From Bacillota bacterium (lineage in GTDB: Bacteria; Bacillota; Bacilli; ZCTH02-B2), in the NCBI GenBank assembly GCA_017577895.1, contig PKQY01000016.1, positions 1 to 39,525 on the forward strand: a stretch of 39,525 nt of DNA, given 5' to 3'. The notes beneath the pieces were generated by a model. That model was not told the origin of the DNA, ran no database searches, and was given only the letters and a program-made list of their open reading frames with translations. The position numbers and the translations under genes are program-made. This document shows, piece after piece, positions 15,855 through 25,032 of this stretch. Each line of letters begins with the position of its first letter. The stretch's first letter is position 1.

Positions 15855-18800
15855 ATGACAGGCGGGGAAGCGGCAACGCCGTTGATGCGGTTGTTACAAA
15901 GGGCGGACATTCCGGCGGCACAGCAGCAATATTTTGCCCGCGGAACCATCGAAAAAGTGGAAGTATACCCGGAGCAACGGGCATGGCGGATTTTTATCCG
16001 GCTGCCGGAACCGCCTCCCGCCGACGTCTTTGTTCAGGTGACGGAGCAAGTGGCCCGTCACCTGCATCCGTTGGTACGGGTATTTTTTCATGTTTCCTAC
16101 GATCGGCTGGAGATAGCAGACTTTTTGCAGTCGTATTGGCCCGTGTTGTTGCAGCGGATGGACCTTCAAGACCACGTCCGCCAGTGGTTGCAGTCAACGT
16201 CATGGACGTTGACGGAAAACACATTATGTTTGCACGTGAAGCAGCCGCTGTTGGCAGAATGGTTGGAAAAGAAACATTTGTTGAACGATTTGAAGGAACT
16301 CATTGCTTCCCTGAGCGGTCAATCGCTGCGCATCCGGTGCGAATATGTCGACGACGCTGAACGTCGGCAACAGTGGGAAGCGCAAAAGCGCGAAGAAGAA
16401 GCCTCCCTTGTGCGGCAGGCCCAGGAAGCCTGGGAAGAAAGCCAACAGCCGGCCGCCCCGACTCCGGAGGCGGAGCAAACGTTGTCTTTGGGCAAACCGA
16501 TTGACGTGGATCCGGTCCCGTTAGAGCGGGTGGTCGAGGAAGAGAGCAACGTGACGATTCAAGGCGAAGTGTTTGCCCGGGAGTGGGTTGAAACGAAAAA
16601 CGGCCGCCGGTTTTTGCTGTTGTCAGTAACCGATTATACCGATTCCATCCAGGTGAAAGTGTTTGCCCGGGACAAAGAAGAAGAGGCGCTGGTGGATCGG
16701 ATTGCGCCGGGGATGTGGCTAAAAGTGCGGGGCAACGCGCAAATCGACTTTTTCTCCCGGGAATTGACGTTGTTGGCCTCCGACGTGCAGGAAGTGCCGG
16801 CTCCAGTGCGGCACGACGAGTCGCCGGAAAAACGGGTGGAATTGCATGCCCATACGGCCATGAGCGCCATGGACGGCGTTGTCGACGTGGCGGACCTGGT
16901 CAAACAGGCGGCCCAATGGGGGCATCCGGCCGTTGCCGTCACCGATCACGGCGTCGTGCAAAGTTTTCCAAGCGCTTATGAAGCCGGAAAAAAACACGGC
17001 GTCAAGATCATTTACGGCATGGAAGCGTATGTGGTGGACGACGGTGTGCCCATCGTCTGGCAACCGCAAGATGTGCCGTTGAACGAGGCGACGTATGTCG
17101 TCTTTGACACCGAGACGACGGGGCTTTCGGCCAATTATCACGAAATCATCGAGATCGGGGCAGTCAAGTTTCATCAAGGTCAAGTGGTCGGCCGGTACCA
17201 GACGTTTGTGCGGCCCAAGCGCGCCATTTCGCCGGGCATTACGCAGCTGACGGGCATCACCAACGAAATGGTGCAAGATGCACCGGACTTGCAAACGGCG
17301 TTGAAAGGGTTTTTGGAGTTTTGCGACGGGGCTGTGTTGGCGGCCCACAACGCCCGTTTCGACATGGGCTTTATCAACGCCGCTTGCCAACAGTTCGGTT
17401 GGCCGACACTGTCTCAGCCGGTCATTGACACGCTGGAATTGGCCCGTTTATTGTATCCGCGGATGAAAAACCACCGTTTAAACACATTATGTGAAGCGTT
17501 TCAAATCCCGTTGTCACACCATCACCGGGCATCGTATGACGCCGAGGCCACCGGCCATTTGTTGTGGCGCATGATTCAAGATTTGGCTCAAAAAGACATC
17601 CGCTCGTTGATGCAGTTGAACGAGCAGGGGGACGAAAACGGCTGGAAACAGTCGCGGCCGTTTCACGTCACGTTGTTGGTGAAAAACCAGACCGGGTTAA
17701 AAAATTTATACCGCCTCGTCTCCCTCTCCCATCTACAATATTTCCACCGGGTGCCTCGCATCCCGAAACGGTTGTTGCTGCAAATGCGGGAGGGGCTGCT
17801 CATCGGTTCGGCGTGCCAGCGGGGGGAACTGTTTGAAACGTTGCTGCAAAAACCGTTGGAAGATGTGGAAGAATTGGCCCGGTTTTACGATTTTTTGGAG
17901 ATTCAGCCGCTGGATCAGCTGTTGCCGTTAGTGCAGCGGGGAATCGTCCAAAGCGAAGAAAACCTGCGGGATTTGCACCGCAAGACTGTGGAGTTGGGAC
18001 GACGGTTGGGTATTCCGGTGGTGGCCACCGGCGATGTCCATTATTTGCACCCCCACGAGGCGATCTTCCGGCAAATTTTGACATCCGGAAAGTTGCCCGC
18101 CGACGAATTGGTGCCGGCCCATTTTCGGACGACAGAAGAAATGTTGGAAGCGTTCGCCCATTTGGGGGAAGAGACGGCAAAAGCGGTGGTCATCGACAAT
18201 CCGAACCGGGTTGCTGCCATGGTGGAAGAGGTCAAGCCGTTCCCTGATGACTTGCACACGCCGGTCATCGAAGGTGCCGAAGAGGCGATTCGCCAGATGA
18301 GTTATGAAAAGGCGAAGCGCATTTACGGCGATCCGTTGCCGGAGATCGTCGAGCAGCGCTTGGAAAGGGAATTGGAGAGCATCATCGGCAACGGTTTTGC
18401 GGTCATTTACTACATCGCCCACAAGTTGGTGACCCGCTCTTTGGAAGACGGTTACTTGGTCGGTTCCCGGGGTTCTGTCGGTTCGTCCTTGGTCGCCACG
18501 ATGACCGACATCACCGAAGTCAATCCGCTGCCGCCCCATTATGTGTGTCTTTCGTGCCACTGGCATCAATTTTTCAACGACGGTTCCGTCGGTTCCGGAT
18601 TTGATTTGCCTGATAAACCTTGCCCGCGGTGTGGGGAACCGTTGTATAAAGACGGCCACGACATTCCCTTCGAGACGTTTATGGGCTTTGAAGGTGACAA
18701 GGTGCCGGATATCGACTTGAACTTTTCCGGTGAATACCAACCCCGGGCCCATAAATATACGGAAGAGTTGTTTGGCCGCGATTACGTCTTTCGGGCCGGC

Positions 18801-20126
18801 ACCATTTCGACGGTGGCGGAAAAGACGGCTTACGGCATCGTTCGCAAGTTTTTAGAAGAAAACGGCTGGAACAAGCGCAGCGTGGAGGTGGAGCGGCTTG
18901 TCCGGGGCTGTACCGGCATCAAGCGGACGACGGGCCAACACCCGGGCGGGCTCATGGTCATTCCGCAGTACATGGAGGTGTACGATTTCACGCCCATCCA
19001 ACGGCCGGCCGACGACGTGGAGTCGGGCACGGTGACGACCCATTTCGATTACCACGCCATCAGCGGCCGCCTGTTGAAGTTGGATATTCTTGGCCATGAC
19101 GATCCGACGGTCATCCGCATGTTGCAAGATTTGACCGGCGTGGATCCGAAAAAGATTCCCGTCAGCGATCCAAAAGTGCTGTCGCTGTTTTCCAGCACCG
19201 AAGCCTTGGGCGTGACGCCGGAGCAGATTCGTTCCAACACCGGGACATTGGGCATTCCGGAATTTGGCACCCGCTTCGTCCGCCAAATGCTGGAGGAGAC
19301 AAAACCGACGACATTTGCCGAACTGGTGCGCATTTCGGGCCTTTCCCACGGCACGGACGTCTGGATCAACAACGCGCAAGAAATCATCCGTTCGGGCAAA
19401 GCGAAATTGTCCGAAGTCATTTCCACCCGCGACGACATCATGGTGTATTTGATTCACCGCGGGTTGCCGCCGGCGCAGGCGTTTAAAATCATGGAACGGG
19501 TGCGCAAAGGGAAAGGATTGACCGAAGAAGACATCCAATTGATGAAGGAACACGACGTCCCCGACTGGTACATCGAGTCGTGTCAGAAGATCAAGTACAT
19601 GTTCCCGAAGGCCCACGCCGTTGCCTACGTCATGATGGCATTGCGCATTGCCTGGTTTAAAGTGTATCGGCCCATCGAATATTATGCGACGTATTTTACG
19701 GTCCGGGCCGACGACTTCGACCTGGGGCTGGCCTTGCAAGGGCCGGAAGCCATCATGATGAAAATGGACGAAATCCAGACCAAGGGCAACCAGGCGACGC
19801 CGAAAGAAAAGTCGCTGTTGGTCGTCATGGAGTCGGCGCTGGAAATGTTGCAGCGGGGTTTTCGTTTTCAAAAGGTCGACTTGTACCGCTCCGATGCGGT
19901 CCGTTTCCTCATCGACGGCGATTCGCTTTTGGCGCCTTTCCGGGCACTTTCCGGCATCGGCGAAAGTGCGGCGCGGAGCATCGTCCGGGCGAGAGAAGAA
20001 CGGCCGTTCCTTTCGGTGGAAGATTTTCAGGAACGGACGCGGGTGTCCAAAACCGTCACCGAACAGTTGGCCGAGTTAGGTTGTTTTGACGAGTTGCCGG
20101 AATCGAACCAACTGTCGCTCTTCTGA
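15855..20126 (+). CDS. polC: DNA polymerase III alpha subunit, Gram-positive PolC type
   Basis: Replicative polymerase with built-in proofreading, 1423 aa, the usual PolC length. In order: N-terminal domain; OB fold at about 225-310; first half of the PHP domain from about 330 (HAHTAMSAMDGV); the inserted DEDDh exonuclease with ExoI DTETTG (about 417), ExoII AHNARFD (about 497) and ExoIII HHRASYDAEATG (about 557); second half of PHP; zinc-binding Cys/His cluster (CLSCHWHQ...CPRCG); polymerase palm with PDIDLNFS (about 952); and C-terminal fingers and helix-hairpin-helix region (ALSGIGESAARSI). GGGAG precedes ATG 15855. No intrinsic terminator is seen directly after it. Confidence 0.98.
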   Translation: MTGGEAATPLMRLLQRADIPAAQQQYFARGTIEKVEVYPEQRAWRIFIRLPEPPPADVFVQVTEQVARHLHPLVRVFFHVSYDRLEIADFLQSYWPVLLQRMDLQDHVRQWLQSTSWTLTENTLCLHVKQPLLAEWLEKKHLLNDLKELIASLSGQSLRIRCEYVDDAERRQQWEAQKREEEASLVRQAQEAWEESQQPAAPTPEAEQTLSLGKPIDVDPVPLERVVEEESNVTIQGEVFAREWVETKNGRRFLLLSVTDYTDSIQVKVFARDKEEEALVDRIAPGMWLKVRGNAQIDFFSRELTLLASDVQEVPAPVRHDESPEKRVELHAHTAMSAMDGVVDVADLVKQAAQWGHPAVAVTDHGVVQSFPSAYEAGKKHGVKIIYGMEAYVVDDGVPIVWQPQDVPLNEATYVVFDTETTGLSANYHEIIEIGAVKFHQGQVVGRYQTFVRPKRAISPGITQLTGITNEMVQDAPDLQTALKGFLEFCDGAVLAAHNARFDMGFINAACQQFGWPTLSQPVIDTLELARLLYPRMKNHRLNTLCEAFQIPLSHHHRASYDAEATGHLLWRMIQDLAQKDIRSLMQLNEQGDENGWKQSRPFHVTLLVKNQTGLKNLYRLVSLSHLQYFHRVPRIPKRLLLQMREGLLIGSACQRGELFETLLQKPLEDVEELARFYDFLEIQPLDQLLPLVQRGIVQSEENLRDLHRKTVELGRRLGIPVVATGDVHYLHPHEAIFRQILTSGKLPADELVPAHFRTTEEMLEAFAHLGEETAKAVVIDNPNRVAAMVEEVKPFPDDLHTPVIEGAEEAIRQMSYEKAKRIYGDPLPEIVEQRLERELESIIGNGFAVIYYIAHKLVTRSLEDGYLVGSRGSVGSSLVATMTDITEVNPLPPHYVCLSCHWHQFFNDGSVGSGFDLPDKPCPRCGEPLYKDGHDIPFETFMGFEGDKVPDIDLNFSGEYQPRAHKYTEELFGRDYVFRAGTISTVAEKTAYGIVRKFLEENGWNKRSVEVERLVRGCTGIKRTTGQHPGGLMVIPQYMEVYDFTPIQRPADDVESGTVTTHFDYHAISGRLLKLDILGHDDPTVIRMLQDLTGVDPKKIPVSDPKVLSLFSSTEALGVTPEQIRSNTGTLGIPEFGTRFVRQMLEETKPTTFAELVRISGLSHGTDVWINNAQEIIRSGKAKLSEVISTRDDIMVYLIHRGLPPAQAFKIMERVRKGKGLTEEDIQLMKEHDVPDWYIESCQKIKYMFPKAHAVAYVMMALRIAWFKVYRPIEYYATYFTVRADDFDLGLALQGPEAIMMKMDEIQTKGNQATPKEKSLLVVMESALEMLQRGFRFQKVDLYRSDAVRFLIDGDSLLAPFRALSGIGESAARSIVRAREERPFLSVEDFQERTRVSKTVTEQLAELGCFDELPESNQLSLF

Positions 20127-20148
20127 TGTTTCCGGGCTTGGCCGGTCA

Positions 20149-20177
20149 TTGCCCTCCCCCATCCGTTATGTTATAAT
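20149..20177 (+). promoter_or_regulatory. SigA-type promoter for the rimP-nusA-infB operon
   Basis: TTGCCC (20149-20154), a 17-nt spacer and a perfect TATAAT (20172-20177). Transcription would start near 20184, giving a leader of about 120 nt before rimP. Confidence 0.7.
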
Positions 20178-20210
20178 GCTCACGGGAAATACTGAGGATA
20201 CTGTTGTAAG

Positions 20211-20233
20211 AAGAGTGGGGCCTCCCCACTCTT
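20211..20233 (+). promoter_or_regulatory. Hairpin in the rimP leader, candidate attenuator
   Basis: AAGAGTGGGG (20211-20220) pairs perfectly with CCCCACTCTT (20224-20233) around a 3-nt CCT loop. T-rich but interrupted sequence follows. It lies downstream of the promoter and upstream of rimP, so it would be transcribed in the leader. It might terminate a fraction of transcripts; rimP-nusA leaders with attenuator-like structures are known in other bacteria. Confidence 0.55.
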
Positions 20234-20306
20234 TCCATTTAATACAACACTTTTACGGATTGGTGCTTGAGAACGGATTTGGACGACGGTCATTTGAGGT
20301 GAAATG

Positions 20307-20774
20307 ATGGGTTCAAAAGTGGCGCGTCTTGTGGAACAACTGGTCACGCCCATTTTGGAGCGGGAAGGGTTGGAGTTGGTTGAGGTCGAGTATGTCAAAG
20401 AAGGGGGCAACTGGTTTTTGCGCGTCTACATCGATCGGGAAGGCGGCGTCGATTTGGACGCGTGCAGCCGGGTGAACGAACAATTGAGCCAATTGCTGGA
20501 CGAAAAAGATCCGATTGACGGACCGTATATTTTGGAAGTGTCATCGCCCGGTGCGGAACGGCCGTTGAAGACCGACCGGGATATGTTGCGTTCCATCGGC
20601 AAGTCGGTGGCCGTCACGTTATACGAACCGCTGGAAGGCAGCAAAAAACACGTCGGCCGTTTGGAGGCGGTGGATGAGAAAAGCGTGACGGTCGTCCGCC
20701 AGGACGGTCTCAGTTTGACGATTCCCCGCGAAAAAATGGCCCACATCCGACTCACCCTCGAAGGAGTCGGTTGA
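20307..20774 (+). CDS. rimP: Ribosome maturation factor RimP
   Basis: RimP binds the 30S subunit and assists its assembly. The 155-aa protein shows the conserved EGLELVEVEYVKEGGNWFLRVYID region, the DACSRVNEQLS helix and the family hallmark YILEVSSPGAERPL. ATG 20307 has GAGG at 20296-20299 with 7 nt spacing; ATG 20304 immediately before is a poorer fit. First gene of the rimP-nusA-rnpM-rplGA-infB-rbfA transcription unit. Confidence 0.96.
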   Translation: MGSKVARLVEQLVTPILEREGLELVEVEYVKEGGNWFLRVYIDREGGVDLDACSRVNEQLSQLLDEKDPIDGPYILEVSSPGAERPLKTDRDMLRSIGKSVAVTLYEPLEGSKKHVGRLEAVDEKSVTVVRQDGLSLTIPREKMAHIRLTLEGVG

Positions 20775-20807
20775 ATGTGAGGGGGTATTTAGAGGAGGTC
20801 GCAGGAA

Positions 20808-21926
20808 TTGAATAAAGAGTTTATCAGTGCCCTGGAGCAGTTGGCGACGGAAAAAGGCATCGGTTACGATGTGCTGTTGGAAGCTATCGAAGCGGCGCTG
20901 ATTTCGGCGTACAAAAGAAATTTCAACACCGCCCAAAACGTGCGGGTGGACATTAACCGCGAGACCGGCGCTTTTAAAGTGTACGCCCGCAAAACCGTGG
21001 TGGAAGAAGTGCTGGATCCGCGGCTGGAAATCAGCCTCGAGGCGGCCCGGCAAATCAACCCGCAATATCAGTTGGGCGATGTGGTCGAACTGGAGGTCAC
21101 GCCGAAAGATTTCGGCCGCATTGCGGCCCAGACAGCCAAGCAAGTAGTGACGCAACGCATCCGGGAAGCGGAACGGGGCGTCATTTACGAAATGTTCGTC
21201 GACCGGGAAGAGGACATTATTACCGGCATCGTGCAACGGCAGGACCACCGTTTTGTCTACGTGGATTTGGGGAAAACGGAAGCGTTGTTGCCGTTGAACG
21301 AAGTCATGCCGACGGAGCGGCTGCAACCAGGGGAGCGGATCAAGGCGTACATCACGAAAGTGGAGAAGACGACAAAGGGGCCGCAAATTTTTCTTTCCCG
21401 CAATCATCCTGGTTTGTTGAAACGGCTGTTTGAACTGGAAGTGCCGGAAATTTACGAGGGCATTGTCGAAATCAAATCGGTGGCTCGTGAAGCGGGCACC
21501 CGCTCGAAAATCGCCGTCTACTCCCATGTGCCGGAAGTGGACCCGGTAGGGGCGTGTGTGGGGCAAAAAGGATCGCGGGTGCAAAATGTCGTCAATGAAT
21601 TGAAAGATGAAAAAATCGACATCGTCCGTTGGTCCGACGATCCGCAGGAGTTCGTGGCCAACGCGTTGAGTCCGTCCAAAGTGGTGAGCGTCACCTTGTA
21701 TCCGGAGGAAAAGATCGCGCGGGTCGTCGTTCCGGATTACCAGCTGTCGCTGGCCATCGGCAAAGAGGGACAAAACGCTCGCCTGGCGGCGAAACTCACC
21801 GGCTGGAAAATCGACATCAAGTCGGAAAGCCAGGCGGCCGAATTGGCTCGGGCAGAGAAAGAGCAACAAGAGGGTGAGTCGCAGCAGCCAGCGACGGCGG
21901 ACGAGTCGGAAAGTGCGGGTGAGTGA
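20808..21926 (+). CDS. nusA: Transcription termination/antitermination protein NusA
   Basis: NusA binds RNA polymerase and modulates pausing, intrinsic termination and antitermination. The 372-aa protein has the N-terminal polymerase-binding domain (1-125), an S1 domain (about 135-200), KH1 with GQKG near 248 and KH2 with GKEG near 318, then a short acidic tail. It lacks the two C-terminal repeats found in E. coli, as in other Firmicutes. The start is a TTG at 20808 with a strong GAGGAGG (20792-20798) 9 nt upstream; the residues after it (NKEFISALEQLA) match the family N-terminus. Confidence 0.97.
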   Translation: MNKEFISALEQLATEKGIGYDVLLEAIEAALISAYKRNFNTAQNVRVDINRETGAFKVYARKTVVEEVLDPRLEISLEAARQINPQYQLGDVVELEVTPKDFGRIAAQTAKQVVTQRIREAERGVIYEMFVDREEDIITGIVQRQDHRFVYVDLGKTEALLPLNEVMPTERLQPGERIKAYITKVEKTTKGPQIFLSRNHPGLLKRLFELEVPEIYEGIVEIKSVAREAGTRSKIAVYSHVPEVDPVGACVGQKGSRVQNVVNELKDEKIDIVRWSDDPQEFVANALSPSKVVSVTLYPEEKIARVVVPDYQLSLAIGKEGQNARLAAKLTGWKIDIKSESQAAELARAEKEQQEGESQQPATADESESAGE

Positions 21927-21928
21927 CG

Positions 21929-22210
21929 GTGAAACAGCGCAAAATCCCCATGCGCAAATGCGTGGCTTGTCAACAGATGCAGCCGAAGAAAAGTCTGTTG
22001 CGCATTGTCCGGACGCCGGAACGCGAACTGTTGCTCGATCCGACCGGAAAAAAATCGGGGCGGGGCGCTTATCTTTGCCCGAATACGGCCTGTGTCGAGC
22101 TGGCGAAAAAGAAACGGGCATTGGAACATGCGCTGGAAGTAAAAGTGCCGGCCGAACTTTATGAAGAAATTCTTCGGGTGGCGCAAGGTGTACGGAGCGA
22201 TGGACCGTAA
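21929..22210 (+). CDS. rnpM: RNase P modulator RnpM (YlxR)
   Basis: Small basic RNA-binding protein, 93 aa, of the YlxR family, reported to bind the RNase P RNA and modulate its activity. It has the family pattern RKCVACQQMQPKKSLLR, then DPTGKKSGRGAYLCPN. Start GTG 21929 (MKQRKIPMRKC) is preferred over GTG 21923, which lies in the ribosome binding region. It slightly precedes the end-overlap with the L7Ae-like gene, in the conserved nusA-ylxR-ylxQ-infB order. Confidence 0.93.
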   Translation: MKQRKIPMRKCVACQQMQPKKSLLRIVRTPERELLLDPTGKKSGRGAYLCPNTACVELAKKKRALEHALEVKVPAELYEEILRVAQGVRSDGP

Positions 22211-22514
22211 ATTTTTCCAACGACTGGGGTTGTGTTACCGGGCGGGAAAGCTCGTCCATGGGGAAGAAGCGGTCTTGACGGCGATGCGCAAAGGAAAGGT
22301 CCAATTGGTGTTCATTGCGGCCGATGCTTCCGAAAACACCAAAAAGCGGCTGATGGATAAATGTGCTTTTTATCAGATTCCGTATCATGTCACAGCAGAT
22401 CGGGCCAGCTTGGGAGCTGCTCTCGGAAAAGAATCCCGGGTGGTCATCGGAGTGACCGATCGGGGATTTGCTGACCTGTTCTTGCGGGACATGAGCACGT
22501 CAGAGGTGAAGTGA
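22200..22514 (+). CDS. rplGA: L7Ae-family ribosomal protein YlxQ
   Basis: 104-aa member of the L7Ae/L30e/S12e/Gadd45 family, expected to bind kink-turn RNA. The fold signatures are GLCYRAGKLVHGEEAVLTAM, KVQLVFIAADASENTKKR and ALGKESRVVIGVTDRGFA. The start ATG 22200 aligns with relatives and overlaps the end of rnpM by 11 nt; a longer frame from 22161 (MKKFFGWRK) is possible but extends beyond the usual N-terminus. infB starts directly after the stop. Confidence 0.9.
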   Translation: MDRKFFQRLGLCYRAGKLVHGEEAVLTAMRKGKVQLVFIAADASENTKKRLMDKCAFYQIPYHVTADRASLGAALGKESRVVIGVTDRGFADLFLRDMSTSEVK

Positions 22515-24971
22515 ATGAGTAAAATCCGGGTGTACGAATACGCCAAACAACTGAATATGTCGAGCAAAGAAATCATCTCGATTCTCAAACGGATGAATGT
22601 TGAAGTCAATAACCACATGAGCATGATCGGCGAGGAAGAAATTCAAAAAATCCAAAGTTATTTCGACAGCGTCAAAAGGCGGGCGGCTGGCGAAGGAAAA
22701 ACAGAGGCGGGAGAGAAGAAAAGCGAGAAAAAAGCCGAACGGGACAAAGCGGAACAGGAAAAAATGGAAAAAGAAAAGGAAACGAAACAACCGAAATCAG
22801 CCGCCCAGCGTGCGGAGAATGAACGGCCGCGCACGGAAAAGTCCCGCACCGATGCGCAAGTTTCAGAAAAGGAAGGGGGTTCTATGGCTAAACGGAGCGG
22901 TGAGCGAAACCGTTCGTTTAAACAAAACCGGGATGGACAACGGCATCGTTCCCGGCATGCGGGACAACGGAAAGCCAATGGCGCCAAATCGACCGTTCAT
23001 GAGGCGATTCCGATTGCCAGTGACCGCCGTTTTGACCGTTCCGAGCGGGCGGCCGTGAATGCGGCTGCGGAGAAGCCGACCCGGGAGCGGAAGTCGTCCA
23101 AATCGGTGGAACGGGATCGGGACTTGGCTGCCCAAGAAGCGGAAAGCCGTTTTTATTCACGCCGGAAAACCAAACGGAATAAACGGCAAGAGGAAGAAAA
23201 AGCTGCAGCGGCACAAGAACGGCCTAAGGTGATTACGTACACCGGTTCGATGACCGTCGGTGAGTTGGCGGAAGCGTTGCGGGTCGAGGTGGCAGAAGTC
23301 ATCAAGAAGCTGCTGTTCCTCGGCGTCGTAGCGACGAAAAACCAAAATTTGGATAAAGATGCCATCGAATTAATCGCTTCCGAGTACGATGTTACCGTGG
23401 AAGAAAAGATCGAGATCGAAGAAGATCAATTTGAATTGCTTCCCGATGAAGACGATGAAGCGGCCATGACGGAGCGGCCGCCGGTCGTCACCATCATGGG
23501 TCATGTGGACCACGGGAAAACGACGCTGTTGGATGCCATTCGGCAGTCGCGGATTACGGAACAAGAAGCCGGAGGCATCACCCAACATATCGGGGCATAC
23601 CAAGTGACGATCAACGACAAAAAGATCACGTTTTTGGACACGCCGGGGCACGAGGCGTTTACGTCCATGCGGGCCCGCGGCGCCCAGGTGACCGACATTA
23701 CGGTGCTGGTGGTGGCCGCCGATGACGGCGTCATGCCCCAGACGGTGGAAGCCATTAACCACGCCAAAGCCGCCGGCGTTCCGATCATCGTCGCGGTCAA
23801 CAAAATCGACAAGCCGGAAGCCAATCCGGATCGGGTCAAGCAAGAATTGACCGAACACAACTTGATCCCCGAGGAATGGGGCGGGGACACGATCTTTGTC
23901 CACATTTCCGCGTTGAAAAAACAAGGTATTGACGAATTGCTGGAAATGATCTTGTTGGTGGCGGAGATGCAGGAACTGAAGGCCAACCCGAATCGGCCGG
24001 CCAAAGGCGTGGTCATCGAAGCCAAGCTGGATAAAGGGCGGGGACCCGTGGCGACGGTCTTGGTCCAACAAGGCACGTTGCGGGTTGGCGACGCCGTGGT
24101 GGTGGGCAATACGTACGGCCGGGTGCGGGCCATGACGAACGACATGGGGAAACGGGTGAAAGAAGCGACGCCGTCCACCCCGGTCGAAATTACCGGTTTG
24201 AACGACGTGCCCAATGCCGGCGATCCGTTCCGTGTCTTTGAAGATGAGAAAAAGGCGCGGCAAATTGCCGAAAGAAGGGCAGCCAGACAACGGCAAGAAG
24301 AGCTGTCGGCCACCAGCAAAGTGACCTTGGACGACTTGTACAAACAGTTGCAAGAAGGACAAGTCAAAGAATTGAACGTCATCGTAAAAGCCGACGTCCA
24401 CGGCAGTGTGGAGGCGTTGCGCCATTCGCTGGAGAAAATCGATGTCGAAGGTGCCCGGGTCCGCATTATTCACAGCGGGGTCGGGGCCATTACGGAGACG
24501 GACGTCAATTTGGCCGTGGCTTCCAACGCCATCATTATCGGTTTTAACGTCCGGCCTCAGCCGCAAGCCCGGGCCTTGGCGGAACAAGAAAAAGTGGACA
24601 TCCGCCTGCATCGCATCATTTACGAGTGCATCGAGGAAATCGAGTCGGCCATGAAAGGGCTGTTGGAGCCGGTCTATCAAGAGACGGTCACCGGAACGGC
24701 AGAGGTCCGGCAAATTTTCAAAGTGTCCAAAATTGGCACCATTGCCGGTTGCTATGTGACCGACGGAAAAATTACCCGCGACGGCGGCGTGCGGGTCATC
24801 CGTGACGGCGTCGTCATCTACGAAGGGAAAATCAACTCGTTGAAGCGGTTCAAAGACGATGTCAAGGAAGTTAGCCAAGGTTACGAGTGCGGGCTGACCA
24901 TCGAAAACTTCAACGACATCAAAGAAGGCGACCAACTTGAATGTTTTGTGATGGAGGCTGTGCCACAATAA
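22515..24971 (+). CDS. infB: Translation initiation factor IF-2
   Basis: GTPase that delivers initiator fMet-tRNA to the 30S subunit and promotes subunit joining. The 818-aa protein has an N-terminal IF2N subdomain (1-55), a long Lys/Glu/Arg-rich disordered linker (about 55-235), a second IF2N module (about 240-300), the G domain with GHVDHGKT (from about 329), DTPGHEAF and NKID, then domains II, III and the tRNA-binding C-terminus. AGAGGTGA precedes ATG 22515. An internal in-frame ATG at 22884 has its own strong ribosome binding site and could give a shorter isoform, as known for IF2 in B. subtilis and E. coli. Confidence 0.98.
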   Translation: MSKIRVYEYAKQLNMSSKEIISILKRMNVEVNNHMSMIGEEEIQKIQSYFDSVKRRAAGEGKTEAGEKKSEKKAERDKAEQEKMEKEKETKQPKSAAQRAENERPRTEKSRTDAQVSEKEGGSMAKRSGERNRSFKQNRDGQRHRSRHAGQRKANGAKSTVHEAIPIASDRRFDRSERAAVNAAAEKPTRERKSSKSVERDRDLAAQEAESRFYSRRKTKRNKRQEEEKAAAAQERPKVITYTGSMTVGELAEALRVEVAEVIKKLLFLGVVATKNQNLDKDAIELIASEYDVTVEEKIEIEEDQFELLPDEDDEAAMTERPPVVTIMGHVDHGKTTLLDAIRQSRITEQEAGGITQHIGAYQVTINDKKITFLDTPGHEAFTSMRARGAQVTDITVLVVAADDGVMPQTVEAINHAKAAGVPIIVAVNKIDKPEANPDRVKQELTEHNLIPEEWGGDTIFVHISALKKQGIDELLEMILLVAEMQELKANPNRPAKGVVIEAKLDKGRGPVATVLVQQGTLRVGDAVVVGNTYGRVRAMTNDMGKRVKEATPSTPVEITGLNDVPNAGDPFRVFEDEKKARQIAERRAARQRQEELSATSKVTLDDLYKQLQEGQVKELNVIVKADVHGSVEALRHSLEKIDVEGARVRIIHSGVGAITETDVNLAVASNAIIIGFNVRPQPQARALAEQEKVDIRLHRIIYECIEEIESAMKGLLEPVYQETVTGTAEVRQIFKVSKIGTIAGCYVTDGKITRDGGVRVIRDGVVIYEGKINSLKRFKDDVKEVSQGYECGLTIENFNDIKEGDQLECFVMEAVPQ
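22871..22886 (+). promoter_or_regulatory. Internal ribosome binding site and start in infB (IF2-beta)
   Basis: GGAAGGGGG (22871-22879) stands just before an in-frame ATG at 22884 (Met124, followed by AKRSGERN). Translation from here would give a 695-residue IF2 that lacks the first IF2N module but keeps all catalytic domains. Internal infB starts are established in B. subtilis and E. coli; here it is inferred from sequence. Confidence 0.6.
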
Positions 24972-25032
24972 TGACACGCATTCAGTGACTGGTGTTTCTC
25001 ACAACCGTTGAGGATACAAAGAAGGTGAGAAG

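Noticed and set aside
22650..23220. Repetitive Lys/Glu/Arg-rich stretch as a possible insertion
   Set aside because: This is the normal low-complexity linker of IF2; no direct repeats or mobile-element ends bound it.
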